Source: Dokdonella_A sp039926025
GTDB lineage: Bacteria; Pseudomonadota; Gammaproteobacteria; Xanthomonadales; Rhodanobacteraceae
DNA: 19,669 nucleotides
Reading direction: 5' to 3'
Assembly: GCA_039926025.1 (NCBI GenBank)
Contig: JBDSXV010000107.1
Coordinates: 1-19,669 of the forward strand
Shown: positions 7,873-15,047 of the stretch, in pieces
How positions within the stretch are numbered: the first letter of the stretch is position 1
How the letters are laid out: each line of letters begins with the position of its first letter
The notes under the pieces: generated by a model
Seen by the model: the letters and a program-made list of their open reading frames with translations, nothing else
Database searches by the model: none
What the model was told of the DNA's origin: nothing
Made by a program: the position numbers and the translations under genes

Positions 7873-8433
7873 GTGGTCGAAAGCGTCACGCAAATGGTCG
7901 AGGCGGCGGGTTCCGGCGACGGCGCGGCGCTCAAGCGGCTGTTCGGCGCCGTCTACGGCGAACTCAAGCGCATCGCGCGCCGGCAGCTGGCCGGCGGAGA
8001 CGGTCAGACGCTCGATACCACCGGCCTCGTGCACGAGGCTTACCTGAAACTGGTCAACCCCGAACAACTGCAACTGCGCGACCGCAGCCACTTCTTCGTG
8101 ATCGCGGCGAAGGCGATGCGCCAGATCGTGATCGACCACGCGCGCCGCCGGCTCGCGATCAAACGCGGAGGAGGCGCCGCCGAAGCGGTAACCCTCGACG
8201 ACGAAGTGGCGCTCGATGCAATGACGCCGGACACCCTGCTACGGCTCGATCACGCACTGGATCAGCTCGGCACACTGGATCAACGGCTTGCTGAACTCGT
8301 CGAAATGCGTTTCTTCGCCGGCCTTAGCGTCGACCAGATTGCAGAGGCGCAGAGCCTGACCACGCGCACCGTTCACCGCGACTGGCGCCGGGCCAAGGCT
8401 TTCCTCTACGACGCTGTTCTCGCCGCGGGTTGA
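7873..8433 (+). CDS. ECF-type sigma factor of the kinase-associated (ECF43-like) group
   Basis: An alternative RNA polymerase sigma factor of 186 residues. Region 2 spans about residues 20-100 (ALKRLFGAVYGELKRIARRQL, then LVHEAYLKL, then HFFVIAAKAMRQIVIDHARR). Region 4 spans about 125-183, with a helix-turn-helix (LSVDQIAEAQSLTTRTVHRD). This matches the family found with Ser/Thr kinases (PF07638/TIGR02999 type). Where ordinary ECF factors have an acidic D-A-E-D motif in region 2.2, this protein reads L-D-T-T-G-L-V-H-E-A-Y (Thr46, Thr49 and Thr50 nearby). There is no anti-sigma gene; kinase gene 1 starts 7 bases after the stop, so the two are co-translated. The GTG at 7873 is preceded by GGGGG; an ATG at 7894 is an alternative start. 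Control by phosphorylation is inferred from work on related sigma/kinase pairs. Confidence 0.88.
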   Translation: MVESVTQMVEAAGSGDGAALKRLFGAVYGELKRIARRQLAGGDGQTLDTTGLVHEAYLKLVNPEQLQLRDRSHFFVIAAKAMRQIVIDHARRRLAIKRGGGAAEAVTLDDEVALDAMTPDTLLRLDHALDQLGTLDQRLAELVEMRFFAGLSVDQIAEAQSLTTRTVHRDWRRAKAFLYDAVLAAG

Positions 8434-8440
8434 CTAGACG

Positions 8441-11287
8441 ATGCGCGCCGAACATTGGAAGCGCGTGTCCGAGCTGTTCGAGCGCGCGCTGGATATCCCG
8501 AAGCAGGCGCGCGCAGATTGGCTTGCAGACGAATGCGCGGGTGACGCGGAACTGCGCGAAGCGGTCGAGCGCATGCTCGATGCGGACACTTTTACCGATG
8601 ATTTCCTCGAACGACCGTTGATGGATGTGGGCGACCACGATATCAGTCCGGCCGGCGCTGACATTGCCGGCACGATGTTCGGGCCGTACCGTGCACTGCA
8701 GCCAATCGGTGCGGGTGGCATGGGTGAAGTCTGGCTCGCCGCTCGCGCCGATGGCGAATTCGAGCAACGGGTGGCGATCAAGCGTCTGCACTACCCGACA
8801 CCCGAGTTGGTGCGGCGATTCCGCCATGAGCGCCGCGTACTCGCCGGCTTGCAGCACCCCAATATCGCGCAGCTGCACGATGGCGGCGTTGGTGCCGATG
8901 GCGCGCCGTACTTCGTCATGGAGTACGTCGAAGGGGAGCCGATCACGCGCTACTGCGAAGAGCACGGCTGTGGCCTCGACGCGCGCATTGGCCTGCTGCT
9001 GCAGGTCTGCGACGCCGTGCAGCATGCGCATCGCAACCTCGTCGTACATCGCGACCTCAAGCCGTCCAACGTACTCGTCGATGGGGCCAGCAAGGTCAAG
9101 CTGCTCGCCAAGGTGCTGGAGTCTACCGACGGCAGCGGCGAGGCGACGGCGACCCTAGTGCAGCGAATGACGCCGGACTACGCCGCGCCAGAGCAGATCC
9201 GCGGCGAGCAGGTTACAACCGCAACGGACGTATATGCGTTGGGCGTGTTGCTGTTCGAGTTGCTTGCGGGCGAACGGCCCTATCGACTTGGTCGGCAACG
9301 TGGCGACATCGAGCGCGCGATTGTTGCTGTCGCGCCGTCGTCGGCGAGTTCGGTTGCTGCGCGTTCCAGCGGCGCGTCGCGCGAATGGGCTCGACGTCTG
9401 CGCGGCGACCTCGACCGCATCATCGCCAAGGCGATGGCGAAGGAGCCGGAACGCCGCTACGCAAGCGCCGAGGCGCTGGCTGAAGATCTGCGGCGCCATC
9501 GCGCGGGTCACCCCGTGCTGGCGCGCGGTGATGATGCGAGCTACCGCATGAGCAAGTTCGTCGGTCGCAATCGAGCGGGTGTGGCGGCTGCCACAGCCGT
9601 CATCATCGCGCTGGTCGCTGCGACCGCCATAAGCCTGCACCAGGCGCGTGTCGCGCAACGGCAGGCGCAGCGCGCCGATGCGGAGAAGTCGTTCGTGCTC
9701 GGTATCCTCGACGCCAACGATCCCAATGACACCCAAGGCAAGGGCGAGACGCTGACTGCGCGGCAGATCCTCGACCGCGCTGCCGAGCGCCTGGACAAGG
9801 ACCTGGCCGATCAGCCCGCGGTACGCGCCCAGCTGAAAAACGAAATCGGCAACCTCTACTGGGACTACGGCCAGTACGCGCGAGCATTGCCGCTGTTCGA
9901 GCAGTCCGTGCATTTGGCGCAAGCGACCGATCTGCCCGCAGCACAGCGCGTCGCATTCATGATCGACCTCGGTGACGATCAGCGCATTCTGCGACACCTC
10001 GACGATGCGAGTGCGACCTTTCGCAACGCGATGAGTCTGGCGCGCGCAACAGACGGTATCGATTCCGACCTGGATCTCAGCGTTCGCAGCGAATATTCGG
10101 TGACGCTTGCGTACTCCGCCCACTTCGTCGAAGCCGAAGCGGAAGCTCGCCAGGTACTCGACGCTGTCGCAATGCGCCATCCCAAGGACAGCAGTGACTA
10201 TTCCGATGCACTGGGCACGCTCGCGTTCGCGCTCGGGGATCATCGTCGTCAAACCGAAGTGGTCAGTCTGTTGCAGCGGCAGTTGGTATTGAACGAACGA
10301 CTGCATCCGGAGATTCATTCGGCCATATCGACCGTCTGCAATGACCTTGGCGTTGCCCTGCTCAGCCAGGGACAACTGCCGCAAGCCGAGAGCTCGCTTC
10401 GCCGGGCTCTGGTGATACACGAGAAATTGCTGGGCAAGTCCCATCCGCACTACGGTGGCACCGAGACCAATCTTGCGCGTGTGCTCGATCGCGAAGGCCA
10501 CTTCGAGGAAGCGCTGACGATGCTGGCGGACGGCTTGGAAATCCGGCGTCGTGCGCTGGGTGACGAGGCGGACATGCTCGATGGCACCTATCGCGCGCTG
10601 GCACTCAATGCACTGCATCTGGGCGATGCCGTCGTTGCCGAGACCAACGCGCGTCGGGCACTGGAACTGGACCTTCGCACTTACGGCGCACATCACCAGA
10701 ATTCGGTCGATTCGCAAATGGTGCTTGGAAGCGTCCTGCTCGATCGCGAAAAATTTGACGAAGCGCAACCTCTGCTGCAGGCCGCGGCGACGACAGCTGA
10801 TGAGATCTACGGCAAGCCCAACGATGCCGGTGGATACGCGCGAGCGTTGCAGGCGCGCACGCTTGCGCGAGGCGGCCACGTGGACGCCGCAATGCTGATG
10901 TTTGGCGAGGCGCGGGTCCAATTGCACGCTTCGGTCGGCGACCAGCACTTCGAAACGGCGGACGCGCTGACCTGGCAGGGCGAAGCGGAACTGGTGCGCG
11001 GCGATATTCAGCGGGCTGATGAAACGGCGCAGCAAGCGGTGACGGCTGCACGCGCATCTTATCCGGCCGGTGATGCGCTGATTGCCGACAGCCTGTTTCT
11101 GCAGGCGCGCGTCGATCTCGCGTTCGATCGTTCGGCCGATGCGTTGCCCTTGTTGCGTGAAGCGCTCGCACTTCGCAAAAGCGCACTGAAGGTTGATGAT
11201 CCCCGTATCGCCGAAATCGAAAGAGCATTGCCGGGATCGCGAGCTGGGTTACCTCGAGCCACGGCAATTGCAAGGGGAAATGGTTGA
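8441..11287 (+). CDS. Membrane TPR Ser/Thr kinase homologue lacking DFG (probable pseudokinase 1)
   Basis: A 948-residue protein: N-terminal extension (1-72, RVSELFERALD...DDFLERP), kinase domain (about 80-350), one transmembrane helix (about 379-400) and TPR-type helical repeats to about 930, probably outside the cytoplasm. The glycine loop GAGGMGEVW starts near Gly90, VAIK gives Lys114, HRDLKPSN has Asp205, and APE and TDVYALG are present. The segment that should read L-D-F-G-I-A-K reads only L-A-K: compared with kinase 2, twelve bases are missing in frame at 9106/9107, removing the metal-binding Asp of DFG. Normal catalysis is therefore unlikely. Residues from about 934 to the end are read out of frame through a DUF4440 gene relic, so the native C-terminus is lost. 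It lies 7 bases behind the sigma gene. The closest relative in view is kinase 2. Confidence 0.9.
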   Translation: MRAEHWKRVSELFERALDIPKQARADWLADECAGDAELREAVERMLDADTFTDDFLERPLMDVGDHDISPAGADIAGTMFGPYRALQPIGAGGMGEVWLAARADGEFEQRVAIKRLHYPTPELVRRFRHERRVLAGLQHPNIAQLHDGGVGADGAPYFVMEYVEGEPITRYCEEHGCGLDARIGLLLQVCDAVQHAHRNLVVHRDLKPSNVLVDGASKVKLLAKVLESTDGSGEATATLVQRMTPDYAAPEQIRGEQVTTATDVYALGVLLFELLAGERPYRLGRQRGDIERAIVAVAPSSASSVAARSSGASREWARRLRGDLDRIIAKAMAKEPERRYASAEALAEDLRRHRAGHPVLARGDDASYRMSKFVGRNRAGVAAATAVIIALVAATAISLHQARVAQRQAQRADAEKSFVLGILDANDPNDTQGKGETLTARQILDRAAERLDKDLADQPAVRAQLKNEIGNLYWDYGQYARALPLFEQSVHLAQATDLPAAQRVAFMIDLGDDQRILRHLDDASATFRNAMSLARATDGIDSDLDLSVRSEYSVTLAYSAHFVEAEAEARQVLDAVAMRHPKDSSDYSDALGTLAFALGDHRRQTEVVSLLQRQLVLNERLHPEIHSAISTVCNDLGVALLSQGQLPQAESSLRRALVIHEKLLGKSHPHYGGTETNLARVLDREGHFEEALTMLADGLEIRRRALGDEADMLDGTYRALALNALHLGDAVVAETNARRALELDLRTYGAHHQNSVDSQMVLGSVLLDREKFDEAQPLLQAAATTADEIYGKPNDAGGYARALQARTLARGGHVDAAMLMFGEARVQLHASVGDQHFETADALTWQGEAELVRGDIQRADETAQQAVTAARASYPAGDALIADSLFLQARVDLAFDRSADALPLLREALALRKSALKVDDPRIAEIERALPGSRAGLPRATAIARGNG

Positions 11288-11346
11288 ACGTGTCGTTCCA
11301 GCACATTCCGATTGAACTCCCGCAAACGCAAACTGAGGCGCGGTAA
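11242..11346 (+). pseudogene. 3' relic of a DUF4440/NTF2-like gene
   Basis: In the frame used by neither kinase gene, this stretch encodes ASWVTSSHGNCKGKWLNVSF followed by QHIPIE and a short tail to a TAA at 11344-11346. Fourteen of 25 residues from its SWVTS onward match the C-terminus of the intact secreted protein at 14491-14976 (TWVTS...GQWLNTSFQQTPVE). No start or upstream domain remains. Its first 46 bases now encode the tail of kinase 1. Its stop overlaps the kinase 2 start as TAATG, which suggests that the DUF4440 gene was once translationally coupled to a following kinase gene. Confidence 0.75.
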
Positions 11347-13802
11347 TGCGACCCGAAGACTGGCAGCGCGTGTCCGATTTGTTCGAGCGAGCGCTGGCAG
11401 TCGCGTCTGTCGAGCGTGCAGCGTGGCTGGCAAGCGCATGTGACGGCGACGAATCCCTAAAGCTGGCGGTCGAGCGGTTGCTAGCCGCCGACTCGGCCGC
11501 CGCCAACTTCCTCGAACGACCCACGCCCGGCTTCGCCGCAGCTGTGGAAGCGGAGGAAAGCGAGGGGCCGAGCGACATTGCTGGCTCGATGTTCGGACCA
11601 TACCGCGCACTGCGCCCGATCGGCGCCGGCGGAATGGGGGAAGTCTGGCTCGCCGCTCGAGCCGACGGCGAATTTGAACAGCAGGTTGCGATCAAGCGCC
11701 TGCTCTATCCGACGCCGGAATTGGTGCGTCGCTTCAGGCAGGAACGCCGCGTCCTCGCGGGGCTCAAGCATCCGCGTATCGCGCAACTCCATGACGGCGG
11801 CGTGGCGCCAGATGGAACGCCGTATTTCGTCATGGAATACGTCGAGGGCGAGCCGATCACCCGCTGGTGCGACGAACGGCGCGCCGATCTCGACACTCGT
11901 CTTGAGTTGTTCCTGCAGATCTGCGACGCCGTGCAACACGCGCATCGCAATCTCGTCGTGCATCGCGACCTGAAGCCGTCCAACGTGCTTGTCGATTCCA
12001 GTGGTCAGGTGAAGCTGCTCGATTTTGGTATTGCCAAGGTGATCGAATCGACCGAAGAAGGCGAGGCCACGCAGACCCTGGTCCAGCGCCTGACGCCCGA
12101 CTACGCCGCGCCCGAACAAATCCGCGGCGAGGCGATAACGACCGCGACCGACGTCTATGCGCTAGGTGTTCTGTTGTTCGAGCTGCTATGCGGCGAGCGC
12201 CCGTACCGGCTCGGCACGCAGCGTTCCGATCTCGGCGCGGCGATTCTCAATTCCACGCCCGCAACGCCAAGCACTGTCGCTGCGCGTTCGAACGGAGTGC
12301 AACGCAGTTGGGCGAAGCGGCTGCGCGGCGATCTCGATCGCATCATTGCTAAGGCGCTGTCCAAGGAGCCGGAACGCCGCTATTCGACCGCGGCAGCGCT
12401 CGCCGACGACCTGCAGCGGCAGCGCAGCGGGCGGACGGTGATGGCGCGTGGCGACAGTGCGTTGTACCGCGCGCGCAAGTTCATTGGCCGCAATCGCGCC
12501 GGAAGCGCGGCTGTCGCTATCGCCGTTCTCGCGTTGGTATGCGCGAGCGTCTTCAGTTTGCTGCAGGCCCATCGCGCAACGTTGCAGCGTGATCTGTACC
12601 GCGCCGAGGCGGGTCGCAATCAGGCGGTGCTCGAATACGTCGCACAGATGTTCCGCGCCGCCGGCGACGTCACGAATGCGACGCCTGCGACCACGCGTGG
12701 ACTACTTGATGGCGGCGTGAAGGCGCTGGATGAAAATTTCAAGGATCGGCCTGCAGATCTCGCCCATACTGTCTACTTTCTCGCCAAGCTCTACAGCGAA
12801 CTCTACGACGATGTCGAGGCCGGCCCCATTGAAAAGCACTTCCTTGAATCAGCGGCGGTTGATGCAGACCCCGCCACGACGGCGCGCATCCGCATGCTCT
12901 ACGCGCTGTCGGAAATGCGCGGTGGCAATACCGACTCGGCGGCACAGCAACTCGCAAGCGCGCAAGGCTTCTGGTCTGCTGACACGGCGCGTTACCGCGA
13001 CCAGATTGCCCGCGGACACATTCTCGAGGCGCAGATTGTCAAGCAGAAGGGCGATGTCGAAGGCGCTATTCGGATCCTGCGCCCATTGATGACGGAAGCT
13101 GCGGAAGCGCTCGGCGCGGAGGATTACGACACCATCAACGTAGAGAATTCGCTCGCGCTCGCCCTGATGCAGACGGGTGAGCTCAACGAAGCCGACACGC
13201 GCATGGCCGACGTGTTGGCGCGGTTGCAGGCGCGCAAAGACAACACCGACGCAGTGGTGACAGCGCGGCAGAACCTCGGTGCGATCGCATTCAATCGCGG
13301 CGACTTCGCACGTGCGCAGACCTTGTTGCAGGATTCGATCGCGCAACGCCGGCAATTGTTCGGGCCCTCCGCGGCGATGGCGGCGGCCGAACTCAACCTC
13401 GCCAAGAGCCTGATACGTGGCGGACATGCTGATGCGGCACAAGCGGTGCTCGATGAAGGGCTGCCTCTGGCGCTTAAGTTCACTGGCGACCACAGCCCGG
13501 TAACGATCGGCCTGTACCAGGCGGAAGTGGAGCAGCGTCTCGCTCTCGGCGATGTAACCGGTGCGGCGCCGATCGCCGAGAAGGCCGCAGTTCTTGCGCG
13601 CGAGAAGACGGGTGAGCGCAGCGCCGTGTACGCCTTCGGTGAATTATTGCAGGCGCGCATTGCCATGGCGCGCGGCGATCGCGTCGCGGCGACCGCGCTC
13701 TACGACGACGCCATCGCAAAGCTGACCGCGGCGGGCGCGGCAGGTCGTCTCAATCTCGCCTATGCGCGCCAGTTCGAGCATGCGATCCACAGCGGCGGCT
13801 GA
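11346..13802 (+). CDS. Membrane TPR Ser/Thr protein kinase 2 with intact catalytic motifs
   Basis: An 818-residue Hanks-type kinase that should phosphorylate Ser/Thr in the cytoplasm. Motifs: glycine loop GAGGMGEVW from Gly93, VAIK with Lys117, HRDLKPSN with Asp208, DFG at 226-228, YAAPEQ and TDVYALG. A transmembrane segment (about 385-407) follows GRNRAG, then a region with TPR-like helices to the end, a likely sensor or partner-binding part on the far side of the membrane. The first 70 residues match the N-terminal extension of kinase 1, while the TPR parts are much more different. GAGG at 11335-11338 is a good Shine-Dalgarno sequence seven bases before the ATG. It lies 58 bases after kinase 1 on the same strand, so co-transcription with the sigma gene is likely. 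It is the best candidate for phosphorylating the sigma factor and possibly for trans-phosphorylating kinase 1. Confidence 0.92.
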   Translation: MRPEDWQRVSDLFERALAVASVERAAWLASACDGDESLKLAVERLLAADSAAANFLERPTPGFAAAVEAEESEGPSDIAGSMFGPYRALRPIGAGGMGEVWLAARADGEFEQQVAIKRLLYPTPELVRRFRQERRVLAGLKHPRIAQLHDGGVAPDGTPYFVMEYVEGEPITRWCDERRADLDTRLELFLQICDAVQHAHRNLVVHRDLKPSNVLVDSSGQVKLLDFGIAKVIESTEEGEATQTLVQRLTPDYAAPEQIRGEAITTATDVYALGVLLFELLCGERPYRLGTQRSDLGAAILNSTPATPSTVAARSNGVQRSWAKRLRGDLDRIIAKALSKEPERRYSTAAALADDLQRQRSGRTVMARGDSALYRARKFIGRNRAGSAAVAIAVLALVCASVFSLLQAHRATLQRDLYRAEAGRNQAVLEYVAQMFRAAGDVTNATPATTRGLLDGGVKALDENFKDRPADLAHTVYFLAKLYSELYDDVEAGPIEKHFLESAAVDADPATTARIRMLYALSEMRGGNTDSAAQQLASAQGFWSADTARYRDQIARGHILEAQIVKQKGDVEGAIRILRPLMTEAAEALGAEDYDTINVENSLALALMQTGELNEADTRMADVLARLQARKDNTDAVVTARQNLGAIAFNRGDFARAQTLLQDSIAQRRQLFGPSAAMAAAELNLAKSLIRGGHADAAQAVLDEGLPLALKFTGDHSPVTIGLYQAEVEQRLALGDVTGAAPIAEKAAVLAREKTGERSAVYAFGELLQARIAMARGDRVAATALYDDAIAKLTAAGAAGRLNLAYARQFEHAIHSGG

Positions 13803-14148
13803 TCCCCCGTTCATGCGCGTGCTGGCGTCGCAAAAGCCGGTCATTTCGCCAACGTCGTCGCGCATCTGTGATGCGTGCTTCATCGGCGACATTCCGATCG
13901 TGGACGGTGTTTCCCCAATGCTCGTCGCACCGCTTGCCGTTCAGCGCATGACACCGGCTGGCGATTGTTATGCTGACTGCACAGCCGGTCCGGTTCGTGG
14001 ACTACACCTCCGGCGCGATTTCATTCACACGTTTGCAGTGCATGCCGCAGAATGATTTCCGCATTGCGATTCCAGCTTGGCAATGATTCCGGTATGGCTG
14101 CGGGTGACCTAGCGACTCTTTGGAAGATCCCAATGCCGATCCCATCGC
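13803..14148. other. Gap after kinase 2 without a recognisable gene
   Basis: These 346 bases lie between the kinase 2 stop and the holA-like fragment. Frames on both strands were read and none resembles a known family, a kinase or DUF4440. A plus-strand frame from 13762 to 14055 is open but composed of unlikely residues and overlaps the kinase end. If the duplication model for this region is right, a decayed DUF4440 copy could have stood here, but none can be recognised by eye. Confidence 0.5.
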
Positions 14149-14223
14149 GCCATTTGCAACCAGCTCGCAGCTGGAGAACTCAAGCCGGTCTACATGATTG
14201 CCGGGGCCGAGCACTTGCTCGTA
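14149..14223 (+). pseudogene. 5' fragment of a diverged holA
   Basis: From 14161 the frame encodes QLAAGELKPVYMIAGAEHLL plus V, identical at 19 of 21 positions to residues 11-31 of the intact holA product at 15048-16067. The bases just before (GCGCCATTTGCAAC) also resemble the holA start (GCGCCATG...CATTCCGCAAG), with small gaps. Over the 63 bases 47 match, and 13 of the 16 differences fall at third codon positions. It diverged while still coding for a functional protein and is therefore not a recent copy of the neighbouring holA. Similarity stops after 14223, and the frame runs into unrelated sequence. Confidence 0.8.
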
Positions 14224-14266
14224 ATAACGGCAAGGACGACGATGCTGGTCGTCGAGCGGGCACTGG

Positions 14267-14389
14267 CATCGCGCGGCGGATGCAGTGCCGTTGCTGCGCG
14301 AAGCGATGACGCTGCGGCGTGCCGCGCTGAAGCGCGGCGACGCCAGAATCACCGAAATAGAACGCGAGCTCGAGCGGATTTCCGGTTGA
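14267..14389 (+). pseudogene. C-terminal relic of a third TPR kinase gene
   Basis: The frame encodes HRAADAVPLLREAMTLRRAA followed by LKRGDARITEIERELERISG and a TGA at 14387-14389. Over 31 residues 21 match the end of kinase 1 (ADALPLLREALALRKSALKV...RIAEIERA). It shows what the natural end of kinase 1 probably looked like before its tail was replaced. Nothing of the kinase domain remains; upstream it joins the holA fragment within about 40 bases. The intact DUF4440 gene follows, repeating the order kinase then DUF4440. Confidence 0.75.
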
Positions 14390-14480
14390 AGCACGTACTG
14401 CAATACAGGTTATTTGGATTTTCCATTCGCACATCGTTCGTCCCGACTGCAATCCAACGTCACCCGGGTTTCGATCCAGC

Positions 14481-14486
14481 AGGAGG
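14481..14486 (+). promoter_or_regulatory. Shine-Dalgarno sequence AGGAGG of the DUF4440 gene
   Basis: A full-consensus AGGAGG. It lies only 1 base before the ATG at 14488, 4 bases before the ATG at 14491 and 13 before the ATG at 14500. The middle ATG has the most workable spacing and is used here. Confidence 0.65.
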
Positions 14487-14490
14487 AATG

Positions 14491-14976
14491 ATGATCACCA
14501 TGTCAACAATTTGCCTAACCGTTTCAATTGTCGTCGCAGCCACCGCGTCGGCAGCGATCGACCATTCGAGCGTGCACGCACGGAATGCGGCATCCGAGGC
14601 GGCCGCGACACGCGACCGGTTGATGGCGCTCGAACGTCAGTCGTGGGTTGCATGGCAGGGCCATGACCATGAGTTCTTCGCGCAGGTCCTTTCCGATGAC
14701 CACGTCGATGTAGGTACGCGCGGCGTCGCGGACAAGGCGACCGTGGTCGCTGGCGTCGCCAGTCCCGCCTGCACGGTGAAGAGTTACCAGCTCGGTGACC
14801 TCGCATTCACGCGTCTCAGCGCGGACAGCGCAATGCTGGTCTATCGCGCCCAGCAGGACACGCTGTGCGGAAACGTACGCGTACCTAGTCCAACCTGGGT
14901 CACGTCGGTGTACGTCAATCGAAACGGGCAATGGCTGAACACCTCGTTCCAGCAGACTCCGGTCGAAACGCACTGA
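14491..14976 (+). CDS. Secreted DUF4440/SnoaL-like (NTF2 fold) protein
   Basis: A 161-residue protein with a signal peptide (hydrophobic ICLTVSIVVAATASA) predicted to be cleaved after about residue 18, so it should act in the periplasm or outside. The mature part has the DUF4440/NTF2-like pattern: an initial helix (RLMALERQSWVAWQGHDHEF), L-S-D-D-H-V-D-V-G, then beta strands ending in T-W-V-T-S-V-Y-V-N-R-N-G-Q-W-L-N-T-S-F-Q. Members of this fold bind small ligands or serve as sensor domains; no specific function can be assigned. A paralogous 3' end lies at 11242-11346, and a kinase tail relic lies just upstream, so this gene was probably a regular partner of the TPR kinases. It could supply a periplasmic ligand-binding partner to their outer TPR parts (inference). 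A GC-rich hairpin follows the stop. Confidence 0.75.
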   Translation: MITMSTICLTVSIVVAATASAAIDHSSVHARNAASEAAATRDRLMALERQSWVAWQGHDHEFFAQVLSDDHVDVGTRGVADKATVVAGVASPACTVKSYQLGDLAFTRLSADSAMLVYRAQQDTLCGNVRVPSPTWVTSVYVNRNGQWLNTSFQQTPVETH

Positions 14977-14989
14977 ACGTTGCGCCGTG

Positions 14990-15020
14990 CCCGGCACGCG
15001 CGGCGATACCGCGTGCCGGG
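14990..15020 (+). terminator. Perfect 11-bp hairpin between the DUF4440 gene and holA
   Basis: CCCGGCACGCG (14990-15000) and CGCGTGCCGGG (15010-15020) pair perfectly around a 9-base loop. It starts 13 bases after the DUF4440 stop and ends 27 bases before holA. Only a weakly T-containing stretch follows, so it may slow or end transcription, or protect the mRNA end, but is not a textbook terminator. Confidence 0.5.
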
Positions 15021-15047
15021 AAGGTCGGTTCCCTCTAGAATTGCGCC

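Noticed and set aside
9155..11035. Minus-strand open frame of 626 codons antisense to kinase 1
   Set aside because: It mirrors the kinase coding frame; the composition (many His, Arg, Cys, Gln) is typical of a GC-rich shadow frame, and no family motif is seen.
11287..11345. Kinase 1/kinase 2 spacer as a plain intergenic region
   Set aside because: It reads in frame as the end of a DUF4440 protein and is reported as a relic instead.
13762..14055. Small plus-strand open frame after kinase 2
   Set aside because: It begins inside kinase 2 in another frame, has no ribosome site and no family resemblance, and residue use is not protein-like.
14194..14490. Extended start of the DUF4440 gene at 14194
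   Set aside because: The open frame crosses the holA fragment and, out of frame, the kinase relic; the signal peptide and the AGGAGG site place the real start near 14491.
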